Part shown: positions 1 through 8,843 of the stretch, piece after piece | How positions within the stretch are numbered: the first letter of the stretch is position 1 | How the letters are laid out: the number at the start of each line of letters is the position of its first letter | Origin: Candidatus Palauibacter poriticola | GTDB lineage: Bacteria > Gemmatimonadota > Gemmatimonadetes > Palauibacterales > Palauibacteraceae | Direction: 5' to 3' | Assembly (NCBI GenBank): GCA_012270965.1 | Contig: JAAXHJ010000092.1 | Location: 31,574 to 95,573, forward strand | Length of the DNA stretch: 64,000 bases | The notes under the pieces: model-generated | Seen by the model: the letters and a program-made list of their open reading frames with translations, nothing else | Databases searched by the model: none | What the model was told of the DNA's origin: nothing | Made by a program: the position numbers and the translations under genes

Positions 1-619
1 GCGCCCCCTCGACCTGGGCAACCGTGCTTTCGTGCGCCCGATAGCGGTCGGACCGGTGGATCTGCGTGAGTTCGGCCGCGATGTTGCGCAGCGCCCAACT
101 CCAGTCGAAGGCGGAGTCGCCCCCGCCGACCAGGAGAACGCGCTTCCCGCGGAATGATTCGGGATCCCTCACGCGGGTCGTGATTCCCCGGTTCAGGAAC
201 TCGTCCCAGCCGGGCACCCGCAGCGTCCGGCTCTTGAAGGCTCCCTTCCCCCCGGCGATGACGACGGTGCGCGTGGGTCGCGGCCCCTTGTTCGTGCGCA
301 GGCCGAAGCCGCCGTCATCGGGATTGAGATCAAGGACGCGCTCCCCCAAGCAGACGTCCGCGTTGAACTGGAGGCCCTGCGCCACGAGGTCCCGGGCCAG
401 ATCCTTGGCCAGAATCCGGGGGAAACCGGCCACATCGAAGACATCCTTCTCGGGGTACAGCGCGGTCAGTTGTCCACCGAGTTCGGGGAGGGCATCGATG
501 ACGCGGGCCGAGACGCCGCGCATCCCGGCGTAGAAGAGCCCGTAGAGACCGGTCGGACCGCCCCCAATGATGGTGATGTCGACTGTTTCTTTCTCCACAC
601 CCAAGCCGTTTCGAGGCAT
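1..619 (-). CDS. Ferredoxin-NADP(+) reductase / thioredoxin reductase-like flavoprotein (3' end outside window)
   Basis: The reading frame runs off the left edge of the window, so only about the first 206 residues are present. The N-terminus carries an FAD dinucleotide-binding motif (IIGGGPTGLYG), then PELGGQL and YPEKDVFDVAGFP, which are typical of the TrxB-like ferredoxin-NADP reductase family. A second glycine-rich NADP-binding motif, LVGGGDSAFDW, lies near residue 170. No CxxC appears in the part visible, which favours the FNR-like branch over thioredoxin reductase, but the deciding C-terminal region is missing. The ATG at 619 is chosen; a GTG seven codons later is an alternative. The gene lies downstream of pgsA on the same strand, separated by a palindromic repeat. 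Confidence 0.85.
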   Translation of the reverse strand, partial: MPRNGLGVEKETVDITIIGGGPTGLYGLFYAGMRGVSARVIDALPELGGQLTALYPEKDVFDVAGFPRILAKDLARDLVAQGLQFNADVCLGERVLDLNPDDGGFGLRTNKGPRPTRTVVIAGGKGAFKSRTLRVPGWDEFLNRGITTRVRDPESFRGKRVLLVGGGDSAFDWSWALRNIAAELTQIHRSDRYRAHESTVAQVEGA

Positions 620-631
620 TCGGAGATGTTG

Positions 632-694
632 GCAGCCCGTGGGAAAAGCCCCGCTGCGTTCGAGCGGCGTTGACGCGGGGTTTTTCACGGGCTG
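632..694. repeat. Dispersed nested palindromic repeat, copy 1
   Basis: This is a complete copy of a roughly 63-bp element also found near 32231 and 34033. Outer arms (AGCCCGTGG and its complement near CACGGGCTGCT) enclose a GCCCCGC/GCGGGGT pair and an inner GCTGC-GTTCGA-GCGGC hairpin. It sits exactly between the pgsA stop codon and the next gene on the minus strand, so it could fold as a terminator or mRNA-end structure. It resembles REP/BIME-type intergenic repeats in style. Confidence 0.7.
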
Positions 695-1273
695 CTAGGC
701 CGCGCTCCTCCATTCCCGCCGGAGGCAGTGTGTTCCGTAATCGATGATCGCCCAAACCGACGTCACGCCGACGAGCAGCACGAGGGCGGGAACATATCGA
801 GGGTTGAAAATCAGAGCGAGGAGCGTAAGAAACTGCAGGCCCGTGGCGGTTTTCCCCGGCCACCGGGGCCTGAAGGGAAGGATGATGGACACAAGCCGGG
901 CCAGAAGATAGCACCCGGCCGTATAGAGGTCCCGGAGGATCAGGATCACGAATGAAACGCCGTCAAGGCCGCCCGCCGCCAAGAAGCCGGAGAGCGCGAG
1001 CAGGACGAAGAGCTTGTCGCAGAGCGGATCGAGCAGGAGTCCGACCTGGGAGCGCGTGCCGCTTACGCGGGCGATGAACCCATCGAGGACATCCGTTGCA
1101 CCCGCCGTGGCCACGAGCATGGCCATCATGCGGGGGTCCGAGACGACGATGAAGGCGAGCCCGAGCGGTATACGGCTCAGGGACAGGAGATTCGACAGGG
1201 TCAGAAACCCCGGATCGTGTGTCTGTATCGGATTCCTCCGCTCGGACCTCGTCGACGGACCCGCCCCACGCAC
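695..1273 (-). CDS. pgsA: CDP-alcohol phosphatidyltransferase, probable phosphatidylglycerophosphate synthase
   Basis: The protein has the complete CDP-alcohol phosphotransferase signature, D-x2-DG-x2-AR-x8-G-x3-D-x3-D, in DVLDGFIARV...GLLLDPLCD. It also has several hydrophobic helices and the usual short length of about 180 residues. It should make phosphatidylglycerophosphate (or a related CDP-alcohol product) in the inner membrane. The start is ambiguous. The GTG at 1273 is the nearest standard codon. However, a strong GGAGGA at 1235-1240 sits 6 bases before an ATA at 1226-1228, and starting there gives the family-typical beginning IQTHDPGFLTLSNLLSLSRI. The product could instead be another CDP-alcohol transferase. 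Confidence 0.85.
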   Translation of the reverse strand: MRGAGPSTRSERRNPIQTHDPGFLTLSNLLSLSRIPLGLAFIVVSDPRMMAMLVATAGATDVLDGFIARVSGTRSQVGLLLDPLCDKLFVLLALSGFLAAGGLDGVSFVILILRDLYTAGCYLLARLVSIILPFRPRWPGKTATGLQFLTLLALIFNPRYVPALVLLVGVTSVWAIIDYGTHCLRREWRSAA

Positions 1274-1418
1274 GGGAAGATCCCGCCCCACGCACGGGAA
1301 GATGCACGTTCCCGGGGCGGGTCTCCAGTACCCCGGGGAGCCTCGCGGAGGGTTCGCCGCGTACAGCGACCGCACGAGATCCAACGCAGCGCGCCGCACG
1401 AGATCCAACGCAGCGCGC
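1261..1418. repeat. Two short tandem repeats upstream of pgsA
   Basis: Two separate direct duplications lie between ssb and pgsA. A 22-bp unit beginning CCGCCCCACGCACGGGAAGA occurs at 1261-1282 and 1283-1304. A 24-bp unit beginning CGCACGAGATCCAACGCAGC occurs at 1371-1394 and 1395-1418, followed by a degraded third copy. They fall in the presumed 5' leader of pgsA (minus strand). No function is visible; they may be replication-slippage products. Confidence 0.75.
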
Positions 1419-1452
1419 CGCGCGAGACCCACGGCGGCGCCCGGCGCGAGGT

Positions 1453-1827
1453 CTACCGCGGAAGCTCGGCGCTGTCGGTTGCGGTATCGTCGCTGTTCGG
1501 CCGCGGATCCAGCATCACCATATCCTCCACGACCACGTCCACGGTGGGGATCGCGATGCCATCGCGCTCGAACGACCCGTACTCGAGGTGGCCCTCGACG
1601 TAGAGGCGCGAGCCCTTGTGCACGTACTCGCCGACCGTTTCCGCCTGACGGCGCCAGAATGTGAGCCGGTGCCAATCCGTCCGACGCTGCGTCTCCCCGT
1701 TCTTGCGGAACACGCGGTTGGTGGCGAGCGACAGGTGTGCGACGGCGGTGCCGGAGGCGGTCTCGCGCACATCGGGGTCGCTGCCGGCGTTTCCGACGAG
1801 AATGACCCGATTCACGGTTCTCGACAT
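1453..1827 (-). CDS. ssb: Single-stranded DNA-binding protein
   Basis: This 124-residue protein is a bacterial SSB with one OB fold. It begins MSRTVNRVILVGNAGSDPDV and continues through TAVAHLSLATN, TDWHRLTFWRRQAE and GSRLYVEGHLEYGSF. The C-terminus ends ...DSAELPR rather than the acidic DDxxF tip that recruits partner proteins in many SSBs, so it may be a secondary or divergent SSB. The ATG at 1827 has a clear AAAGGAGAG ribosome site; a longer frame upstream is not needed. The next gene downstream on the strand is pgsA, after a repeat-rich spacer. Confidence 0.92.
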   Translation of the reverse strand: MSRTVNRVILVGNAGSDPDVRETASGTAVAHLSLATNRVFRKNGETQRRTDWHRLTFWRRQAETVGEYVHKGSRLYVEGHLEYGSFERDGIAIPTVDVVVEDMVMLDPRPNSDDTATDSAELPR

Positions 1828-1983
1828 GATTCTCTCCTTTGTGATGCGTGCATGGGCGCGGTTGGGCGCGGCGAGGCACACGAATTTCGGATCCGAGCAG
1901 GAGCCTTCAAACCGCATTTCATCCACGGCCGGAGCTGGGGGATCCTACCTTGACGCCGCGACCGGAAGAGGGTCTGCTCAGGG

Positions 1984-2964
1984 ATGATCCGGACGGACCC
2001 CTCTTCCGACGCCTCACGCATCCCGGCCCGACGTGGCCTAGTCCTGATTGCCTTCGCCATCGTCCTCTCGGGGGCGGTCTCCGTCATCGAGGTCATCGTC
2101 CGCGCGACGCTCGAAGGCCCGCGAATCACGGCACTGGCCCATTCGGCGGAGGGGCTGGGGCCGGGTTCCGACGTGTGGGTGGCCGGGAGGTCGGTGGGGC
2201 GCGTGCTGTCGATTTCCTTCCAGCCCCCCGGAGCGAACCGCCGCGCTGGGCCGCTTGGGAGCTACGTCGTCATCGACGCCGTCATCGACCGGGTCGCCGA
2301 ACCCATCCTGCGCGCGGATGCCACCGCCGACGTTCGACCCTCGGATCTCCTCGCGCCCGTCGTCCTCTCCGTGAACCCGGGCACGGGCTCCGCAGCTCCC
2401 TGGAACTACTCGGACACGCTGCGCGCTTCCGGTCCGCCGATCGAACCGGAGACGGTCATGGCGCTGGCGGACTCGCTGTTGCGGGCGGTGCGCACGCTCG
2501 AAGTCGACGCCTCCGAGGCGCGGGACGCGCTCGGCTCGGATCAGGGCTCGCTCGCCCGTCTTCGCGAGGATCCGAGCACGCTGGCCGGGCTGCGAAACAG
2601 CCTCGAGTTGCTGGAGGAACTGTTTCGGCGAGACTTCCAGCGCTCATCTCTCATGCGGCTCGCAACGGACACGCTCGTGGGCGGGGCCGCGCGACGCGTG
2701 CGGGAACGGTTCACGGCTTGGGAGGGGTCAACGCAACCTGCGGGCGGCGGCGACATCGAATCGACGCTCGCGGCGCTGGAGGCGGTGATGTCTCGAGTCG
2801 CGGCGCTGGTCGAGCGGTTGGACCGCGGCGAGGGGACGGCGGGCCGGGCTCTCGTGGATGGGGAGATCCGACGCCAACTCGCCGCCCTGCGCGCCGCAGC
2901 CGCCGAATTGGCGGAAGATCTCGGTCACGACCCGTCGCGCTGGCTGCGCATCCGCGTCTTCTAA
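1984..2964 (+). CDS. MlaD/MCE-domain protein
   Basis: This 326-residue protein has one N-terminal membrane anchor (residues about 17-40, RGLVLIAFAIVLSG). The MCE core follows, recognisable from GLGPGSDVWVAGRSVGRVLSISF, and then a long Ala/Leu/Glu/Arg-rich helical tail. MCE proteins form hexameric rings in the periplasm that shuttle lipids between the membranes, normally with an MlaE permease and MlaF ATPase. No such partners are encoded here. It ends 2 bp from the stop of the convergent gene at 2967-3320. The substrate is unknown. Confidence 0.75.
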   Translation: MIRTDPSSDASRIPARRGLVLIAFAIVLSGAVSVIEVIVRATLEGPRITALAHSAEGLGPGSDVWVAGRSVGRVLSISFQPPGANRRAGPLGSYVVIDAVIDRVAEPILRADATADVRPSDLLAPVVLSVNPGTGSAAPWNYSDTLRASGPPIEPETVMALADSLLRAVRTLEVDASEARDALGSDQGSLARLREDPSTLAGLRNSLELLEELFRRDFQRSSLMRLATDTLVGGAARRVRERFTAWEGSTQPAGGGDIESTLAALEAVMSRVAALVERLDRGEGTAGRALVDGEIRRQLAALRAAAAELAEDLGHDPSRWLRIRVF

Positions 2965-2966
2965 CG

Positions 2967-3320
2967 CTAGATCCTCCGCTTCGGAAGTCCGCCGCGGACG
3001 GAGAACCTGAGCAGCTCCGTCTTTCTGCCGCGCTTTCGCCGAACCCCGATGATGACGTGGTCAACGACCTGGTCGCGGTCTTCGATGGACACCGCCACAT
3101 CGACGGACCCGTCCGCAGCCGTGATCCGCGTCCGCACCGAGCGGCCGGGCTCCGCCTCCGCCGTAGGTGTCGGATTGCGACACAGCGTTCGGGAGGAGCG
3201 GCGCCCTCCGGGCACCGGGCGTGACAGCTTCAACAGGCGGAACCAGTCGGGCTGATAGCTGATCCGCCAGAGATTGCCGAGCTGGTCGAGTCCCCTTCCT
3301 TCGCGATTGTGTCTGGCCAT
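2967..3320 (-). CDS. Small conserved-looking protein of unknown function
   Basis: This is a 117-residue soluble, basic protein beginning [18 protein letters not shown] and containing [20 protein letters not shown] and [16 protein letters not shown]. No catalytic motif is recognised. The ATG at 3320 is preferred over an upstream ATG because family-like sequence begins there and the upstream part looks like non-coding translation. It is divergent from rho, whose promoter lies just beyond its 5' end. The function is unknown. Confidence 0.6.
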   Translation of the reverse strand: MARHNREGRGLDQLGNLWRISYQPDWFRLLKLSRPVPGGRRSSRTLCRNPTPTAEAEPGRSVRTRITAADGSVDVAVSIEDRDQVVDHVIIGVRRKRGRKTELLRFSVRGGLPKRRI

Positions 3321-3356
3321 CCGGCACTCGAGGGTTGCGGTTGCGGCGCGGCCGCC

Positions 3357-3385
3357 TTGACCGTGCCCGGCGGCACCATTATGGT
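3357..3385 (+). promoter_or_regulatory. Predicted sigma70-type promoter of rho
   Basis: TTGACC at 3357-3362 and TATGGT at 3380-3385 are separated by 17 bp and point towards rho. This would give a leader of roughly 105 nt before the rho ATG, which leaves room for the autoregulation known for rho in other bacteria. This is a match by eye only. Confidence 0.5.
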
Positions 3386-3499
3386 CGGTGGGTCCACCTC
3401 GGACCACATCCCCCGGCCGCAAGCACGACACCTCACGACACGACCATGCCGCACGCGGGCATGGCTGCAGCCCGGCTCACCCTCTCCCGGAGGAAGGCG

Positions 3500-4750
3500 A
3501 TGGACATCGCCGAACTCAAGTCGAAGTCGATCGGCGAGCTTCATGACATGGCCGAAGACCTCGACATCCACAATTTCTCGGGCCTCCGAAAACAGGACCT
3601 GATCTTTCGGATCGAACAGAATCTCCTCGATTCCGACATCGTCCTCCGGGGCGAGGGCGTCCTCGAGATTCTGCCGGAAGGCTACGGTTTTCTGCGCAGC
3701 CAGGACTGGAACTACCTGTACGGTCCGGACGACATCTACGTCTCCCCGTCGCAGATCAAGCGCTTCGACATGCGGACGGGCGACACCATCCAGGGACGCG
3801 TGCGGCCGCCGAAGGAGGGAGAGCGGTACCTCGCCCTGCTGAAGGTGGAGACGCTCAACGGCGTGGACCCGGACAAGGCGAAGCACCGGATCGCGTTCGA
3901 CAACCTCCGGCCTCGCTATCCGGAGGAACGACTCGTCCTCGAGCGGGAGGACGGCGATGTGTCGATGCGGATTCTCGACCTCATCGCGCCGATCGGCAGG
4001 GGTCAGCGGAGCCTCATCGTCTCCCCGCCCAAGGCCGGAAAGACGATCCTTCTGCAGAAGATCGCGAACGCGATCGTCGCGAACCAGCCGGACGCGAAGG
4101 TGATCGTACTCCTCATCGACGAGCGGCCCGAAGAGGTCACGGACATGGAGGAGAACGTTCCGGCCGAGATCATCTCATCCACGTTCGACGAACCGGCCGA
4201 CCGTCACACGCAGGTGGCGGAGATGGTGATCGAGAAGGCCAAGCGGCTGGTCGAATACCAGCACGATGTCGTGATCCTCCTCGATTCGATCACGCGCCTC
4301 GCGCGGGCCTACAACACGACGGTCCCCCACTCGGGCAAGATCCTCTCCGGCGGCGTGGATGCGAACGCGCTGCACCGGCCGAAGCGCTTCTTCGGCGCGG
4401 CGCGAAACATCGAGGAGGGAGGCAGCCTCACGATCATCGCCACGGCCCTGATCGAGACGGGCAGCCGGATGGACGAGGTCATCTTCGAGGAATTCAAGGG
4501 CACGGGGAACAGCGAAGTTCTCCTGGACCGCCAGATCTCCGACAAGCGGATCTACCCCGCAATCGACCTCAACCGCTCGAGTACGCGCAAGGAGGAACTC
4601 CTCCTGAACGAGGTCGAACTCAACCGGATGTACCTGCTGAGGAACTTCCTCTCCGACATGCCGCCGGCCGAGGCGATTCAGTTCATGATCGAGCGGCTCC
4701 GGCGAACGGACACGAACCAGGAGTTCCTCGACTCGATGGCGGGCGGATAA
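3500..4750 (+). CDS. rho: Transcription termination factor Rho
   Basis: This 416-residue protein is a full-length Rho, the hexameric RNA-dependent ATPase that ends transcription. The N-terminal helical domain begins [20 protein letters not shown]. The cold-shock-like RNA-binding domain contains [22 protein letters not shown] (residues about 61-82). The ATPase domain has the Walker A motif PPKAGKT (176-182) and [16 protein letters not shown]. The Q- and R-loop region [25 protein letters not shown] is intact. The ATG at 3500 is preceded by GGAGGAAGGCG; the frame extends upstream but without family similarity. Confidence 0.97.
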   Translation: MDIAELKSKSIGELHDMAEDLDIHNFSGLRKQDLIFRIEQNLLDSDIVLRGEGVLEILPEGYGFLRSQDWNYLYGPDDIYVSPSQIKRFDMRTGDTIQGRVRPPKEGERYLALLKVETLNGVDPDKAKHRIAFDNLRPRYPEERLVLEREDGDVSMRILDLIAPIGRGQRSLIVSPPKAGKTILLQKIANAIVANQPDAKVIVLLIDERPEEVTDMEENVPAEIISSTFDEPADRHTQVAEMVIEKAKRLVEYQHDVVILLDSITRLARAYNTTVPHSGKILSGGVDANALHRPKRFFGAARNIEEGGSLTIIATALIETGSRMDEVIFEEFKGTGNSEVLLDRQISDKRIYPAIDLNRSSTRKEELLLNEVELNRMYLLRNFLSDMPPAEAIQFMIERLRRTDTNQEFLDSMAGG

Positions 4751-4809
4751 GCGAACCTCGCGTTTTCGAGGGTGTCGCCTCACGGACTACCGTCTCGCAG
4801 GCTACCGTC

Positions 4810-7632
4810 TCACGGCGCCTGCAACCAGCGGTCCTCCAGCACCTCCAGCAGCGCCGAGTGCGTCGTCTCCTCCACCGTCAGCGTCACGCGGTACGTGCCC
4901 GGTGACACGGGCAACCCCGCCCCGCCCCCGCCTTGGAGGCCCCGGTTCATGCGCAGATCCCAAGCCACGCGGTTCAAGCCCGGCCGGCCGGTCCCCTCGA
5001 GGTCGCGCACGACCCTCCCCGTGGCGAGTTCCGAGATCTCGATCGACACATCGGCCCGAGAGCCCAGGTAGTACTGGATCATCGTACCGGCGGGGGCGCT
5101 CTCGCCCGTCCAGTTCTTGTCGCCGGTGACGGAGCGGCGGCGCTGAATGTCGTTCTTCCAGAGGACGCCTAGGCGTGGGTCGAAGAGGTGCGCGTCGCTC
5201 GCCAGTACGCTGTCGGTCATCGACTGCAGGGCCGTGACGTCGTCGAGCACGTAGATGCTGCGGCCGTGTGTCGCGAGCACGAGGTCGTTCTCGCGGGGAT
5301 GGACGAGCACGTCGTCGATCCGGACCACGGGCAGGCCCGGCATGAACTCGTGCCAAGTGCCGCCCTCATCGAAGGAGACGTGGAAGCCGAACTCGGTGCC
5401 GGCGTAGAGCAGACGCGGGTTCCGCGGATCCTGCCGGACCGTGTTCACGTTTCCGAACGAGGGCAGATTCGATGTGATGTCCTCCCACGTCGCGCCATAG
5501 TCGCGGGTCACGTACACGTAGGGGCGCAGGTCGTCGTTCTTGTGCCCGTCAATCGAGACGTACGCGGTCGCCGCGTCCACATGCGAGGCTTCCACGCGGG
5601 ACACGTAATGCCGCGTCGTACCCTCGGGGAGGTTGCGGCTGACCTCGGTCCAAGTGGCGCCGGCGTCGCGGCTCACCTGGATGTTGCCGTCGTCGGTCCC
5701 CGCCCAGAGAAGGCCCGGGACGACGGGCGACTCGGCGATGGACGTCATGCTGCCCCACATTGAGACCCCGTCGTTGCGCGACAGGGTGCACTCCGTTCCG
5801 CGCTCGAACTGGGAGCAGCGCGGGACGCCGTTGGCCACCCCCATCACGACCTCGGCGTCCCGGTCCACGTCCTTCGTGAGATCCGGACCCATCGTCCACG
5901 TCTCTCCGCGGTCGCGCGATGTGAAGAACCGGTTGCCGCCCGCATGCAGGATGCGCGGGTTGTGGGGTGAGAGGAGGAAGGGCGTGTTCCAGTTCCACCG
6001 GATCTCCGTCTCGGTCGGCGGAGCCGGCGCGATGTTCGTGTCCGTCGGATCCTCCTCATCCGGAGCCCGGGGGGTGATGGGGCGCGAGTCGCCCTCGCGC
6101 AGGTCCACGCGCCGGAGACGGCCGTTCTGCGATTCGACGAACACGATCGCCGGGTCCGTCGGGTCCACCTGCGTGTAGAACCCATCCCCGCCGCCGACCC
6201 GGTACCAGTCCTGCGCGAGGATCGGCCCCGAGCGCACGGAACTCGGTCCGCACCAGCTTCCGTTGTCCTGAAGACCCGTGCACACGTGGTAGGGGCGCCG
6301 CATGTCGACGGAGGCGTGATAGGGCTGCCCGACGGCCCACGGGCGCAGTGATTCCCAAGTCTCGCCCTGGTCCCAGCTCACATCGACCCCCCCGTCGTTG
6401 CCGATCACGAGGTGATCGTGGTCGGCCGGATCGATCCAGAGCGCGTGCTGGTCGACGTGCCCATACCCGCTCAACACTTCCCAGGTGCGGCCGCCGTCAC
6501 GCGACTTCGACACGCGCTGATCCACGGTATAGACGAGATTCGGATCCTCGGGGGAGACCCGGATCTGGCTGAAGTACATGGGGCGTCCGTTCTCGTTGCT
6601 CCTGAACTCCCAGGTGCGGCCCTTGTCCGCCGATCGCCACACCCCGGACCATTGCGGGTCGGGCGGGAGGGAATCGACTCTCGCCAGCCTGCGCCACTCG
6701 TCCTGCTCCTCCTCGGAGAGCGGCGGCTCCCGGTCCGCGGCGACCTCGATCTGGGCGTAGACGACATCGGGATCGGCGGGCGTCATGGCGAGCGCGATGC
6801 GGCCCAGGGTGCCGTTGGGCAGTCCGGCTCCCTCGACGGGCGACCAGCTCTCTCCGCCGTCGTCGGACCGCCAGATGCCGCTTCCCGCCCCGCCGCCGAC
6901 GAAGCAGCACACGGTGCGTCGACGCTGATACGTGGAGGCGAACAGGACATCGGGATTCGACGGATCCATGACGAGGTCCGTCGCGCCGGTGTCCTCGTCC
7001 ACCGCGAGCACGTGGCGCCAGCTCTCTCCTCCGTCGGCGGACTTGAACACGCCGCGTTCCGCGTTGGGGCCGAAGAGATGGCCGGCTGCGGCGACCCACA
7101 CGACATCCGGGTTCGCCGGATGGACGAGGATGCGCGCGATGCTCTGCGTTTCCCGGAGCCCCGCGTGCGCGAAGGTGGCCCCGCCGTCCGTGCTCTTGTA
7201 GACACCGTAACCGAACGACGAACTCTGCCGGTTGTTCGCCTCGCCCGTACCCACATAGAGGACATCGGGATCGGAGGGAGCGAGGGCGAGGGCGCCGATG
7301 GAGTGCGTCTCGTAGCTGTCGAAGATCGACTCGAAGGTCGTCCCGTTGTTCGTCGTCTTCCACAGACCGCCGGTCGCGAAGCCGGCGTAGAAGATCCGCG
7401 TGTCCTCGGGGTGGACGGCGAGGTCGTCGACGCGCCCGCCCTGCCCCGTCGGACCGATGGACCGCCACCGGAAGCCTTGGAGCAGTGGGTGCCCGGGGGC
7501 GTTGATGACGGTCCGCGCGTTTTCGTCCCGCGATCCGTCCTGGGCATGGAGGGGCGGCGGCGGCGTGAGGATGGCCGCACACAGCGCGAGCACGATCATC
7601 GAGGGGGCGCAGGTGCGCGATGCGTATGGCAT
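4810..7632 (-). CDS. Large secreted Asp-box (sortilin/VPS10-like) beta-propeller protein
   Basis: This 940-residue protein starts with a signal peptide (MPYASRTCAPSMIVLALCAAIL...LHAQ). About ten Asp-box motifs of the S-x-D-x-G-x-[TS]-W type follow (for example SADGGESW, SDDGGESW, SRDGGRTW, SFDEGGTW), each preceded by HP.NPD.V-like strands. This pattern defines the sortilin/VPS10-like or BNR-type multi-bladed propellers that are frequent in Gemmatimonadota and Bacteroidota. A C-terminal beta-sandwich-like segment (PAGTMIQYYLGSRADVSIEISEL...PGTYRVTLTVEE) resembles a FlgD-Ig-type domain. The substrate and enzymatic activity, if any, cannot be told. It ends convergently with rho. Confidence 0.85.
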   Translation of the reverse strand: MPYASRTCAPSMIVLALCAAILTPPPPLHAQDGSRDENARTVINAPGHPLLQGFRWRSIGPTGQGGRVDDLAVHPEDTRIFYAGFATGGLWKTTNNGTTFESIFDSYETHSIGALALAPSDPDVLYVGTGEANNRQSSSFGYGVYKSTDGGATFAHAGLRETQSIARILVHPANPDVVWVAAAGHLFGPNAERGVFKSADGGESWRHVLAVDEDTGATDLVMDPSNPDVLFASTYQRRRTVCCFVGGGAGSGIWRSDDGGESWSPVEGAGLPNGTLGRIALAMTPADPDVVYAQIEVAADREPPLSEEEQDEWRRLARVDSLPPDPQWSGVWRSADKGRTWEFRSNENGRPMYFSQIRVSPEDPNLVYTVDQRVSKSRDGGRTWEVLSGYGHVDQHALWIDPADHDHLVIGNDGGVDVSWDQGETWESLRPWAVGQPYHASVDMRRPYHVCTGLQDNGSWCGPSSVRSGPILAQDWYRVGGGDGFYTQVDPTDPAIVFVESQNGRLRRVDLREGDSRPITPRAPDEEDPTDTNIAPAPPTETEIRWNWNTPFLLSPHNPRILHAGGNRFFTSRDRGETWTMGPDLTKDVDRDAEVVMGVANGVPRCSQFERGTECTLSRNDGVSMWGSMTSIAESPVVPGLLWAGTDDGNIQVSRDAGATWTEVSRNLPEGTTRHYVSRVEASHVDAATAYVSIDGHKNDDLRPYVYVTRDYGATWEDITSNLPSFGNVNTVRQDPRNPRLLYAGTEFGFHVSFDEGGTWHEFMPGLPVVRIDDVLVHPRENDLVLATHGRSIYVLDDVTALQSMTDSVLASDAHLFDPRLGVLWKNDIQRRRSVTGDKNWTGESAPAGTMIQYYLGSRADVSIEISELATGRVVRDLEGTGRPGLNRVAWDLRMNRGLQGGGGAGLPVSPGTYRVTLTVEETTHSALLEVLEDRWLQAP

Positions 7633-7691
7633 GGAGTCTTCCTCTGCGTACGGAGGTCTTTCTTGCGTGCGGATCGGGGTGACGACGCGGC

Positions 7692-7721
7692 ATTATCCGA
7701 CGGACGGTGGGAGTCTGTCAA
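7692..7721 (-). promoter_or_regulatory. Predicted promoter of the Asp-box protein
   Basis: On the minus strand, a perfect TTGACA (7716-7721) and GATAAT (7692-7697) are separated by 18 bp. The leader to the ATG at 7632 would be about 50 nt. Confidence 0.55.
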
Positions 7722-7925
7722 AGCCCAGCAGTCCGTGGCGAACGGTTCATGGCCGCCGGGTCGGCCACCCCGCAGCGCTGAAACCCTCGGAGAGTATTGC
7801 GGAAACCCCCCGCGTCAGCGCCGAGGGCGGTGAAGCGGGCGGCGGAGGAGTCGGCGAAACGGCGGCGACTTGCCCGCGCGACCGCGAAAAAGCATGCTGC
7901 GGAGTGCCGCACGAATGGAGGATCG

Positions 7926-8171
7926 ATGCCGATATACGAGTACCGGTGCCGCGAGTGTTCACACGAGTTCGAACTCCTCGTGCGGGGGCCGATGGCGCCC
8001 GCGTGCGCTTCGTGCGGGGGTGCGGAGCTGGACCGACTCATCTCCCTTCCGCGCGTCCATTCCGATGCCCGCAGGGCACGGTCGCTCGCCGCGGCGAGGA
8101 AGCGCGACGCGAAGCTCGGGAGCGAACGGACGCGAGCGCAGCGGGAGTACGAACTGAGCCATAACGACTGA
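7926..8171 (+). CDS. FmdB-family zinc-ribbon protein
   Basis: This 81-residue protein begins MPIYEYRCRECSHEFELLV and has a second knuckle, CASCGG, forming the CxxC...CxxC zinc ribbon of the FmdB/CxxC_CxxC_SSSS family. A basic helical tail follows (KRDAKLGSERTRAQREYEL). These proteins are proposed regulators, but their role is poorly known. The ATG at 7926 has GGAGGATCG in front of it. The in-frame extension upstream is basic and lacks family features. Confidence 0.85.
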   Translation: MPIYEYRCRECSHEFELLVRGPMAPACASCGGAELDRLISLPRVHSDARRARSLAAARKRDAKLGSERTRAQREYELSHND

Positions 8172-8223
8172 TCGCTGCGGGCGGACGCGCCGGGACCCGT
8201 GAATGCGGTGGATCCGTGAGACG

Positions 8224-8321
8224 ACAGCCCGTGGCGGCCCCCCGCGTCGGCGCCGAGCGCAGCGTTCAGGCGGGATGCACCGCCGCTCGGACGCAGCGGG
8301 GGTCTCGCTCGGGCTGCTGGG
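8224..8321. repeat. Dispersed palindromic repeat, long-loop variant
   Basis: The left arm CAGCCCGTGGCGGCCCCCCG and a right arm ending GCTCGGGCTGCTGG are roughly complementary. The right arm contains CGCCGCTCGGACGCAGCGGG, a diverged reverse copy of the inner hairpin found in the other elements. The interior carries AGCGCAGCGTTCAGGCG, which recurs in the copy at 25799. It lies between two plus-strand genes. Confidence 0.5.
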
Positions 8322-8361
8322 GGCGGGGCGGGACGGACGGAGATGATGGGATGATGATGGG

Positions 8362-8757
8362 ATGACGGGAACCTACGCCCAGGCGCTGGCCGAGCACGGG
8401 ATCGAGGACGTGCAGCCCCTCTACCGACGACTCCTCCGGCAGTTGAAGACGCGCGATGGCCGAGCCTACGAGCGTGCCGTCGAACGCTACCGGTCGGATG
8501 TGGAGGGCGTGACGGGGGGCGGCGAGGCGCTGTCGGCGTGGCTTTCCTATGGGGCGTGGCTGGCCTCCAGTCTGGAGCCCGGGGAACTCTTCACGATTTC
8601 GGAGCAGGGACGCGCGGCGCGCGCGCCGGACCCGTTCCCGGCGGGCGCCATGCTGATCCATCTGCCCGCTGCGGCGAACCGCAAGGGCTTTGTGATCGCC
8701 ATGCCCGCGGCGCCATCCGAAGCGCAGCGCGCGACGGCGGACCTGCTGTGTGAGTAG
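8362..8757 (+). CDS. Hypothetical protein upstream of gyrA
   Basis: This 131-residue soluble protein has no recognised motif. It reads as an alpha-helical N-terminal half ([38 protein letters not shown]) and a C-terminal half with beta-like runs ([21 protein letters not shown]). Its stop is about 85 bp upstream of gyrA on the same strand, so the two may be co-transcribed. Coding is supported by an open frame with sensible amino-acid composition and an ATG. The function is unknown. Confidence 0.65.
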   Translation: MTGTYAQALAEHGIEDVQPLYRRLLRQLKTRDGRAYERAVERYRSDVEGVTGGGEALSAWLSYGAWLASSLEPGELFTISEQGRAARAPDPFPAGAMLIHLPAAANRKGFVIAMPAAPSEAQRATADLLCE

Positions 8758-8843
8758 GGGGGGTCCGCCGGCCGGGACCGGTGCGGGATGATGAGGCGGA
8801 GGATGATGACGAGGATGGCCGAGGTGGAAGAGGAGGCACGGCG

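Noticed and set aside
4760..4815. CCTCG...CGAGG hairpin and a doubled CTACCGTCTC between rho and the Asp-box gene
   Set aside because: The stem is short and the repeat is only about 10 bp, so neither supports a terminator or repeat call.
7780..7845. Possible further copy of the palindromic repeat (ACCCCCCGCGTCAGCGCCGAG)
   Set aside because: Only one arm resembles the consensus and no complementary arm is found, so it was not listed as a copy.
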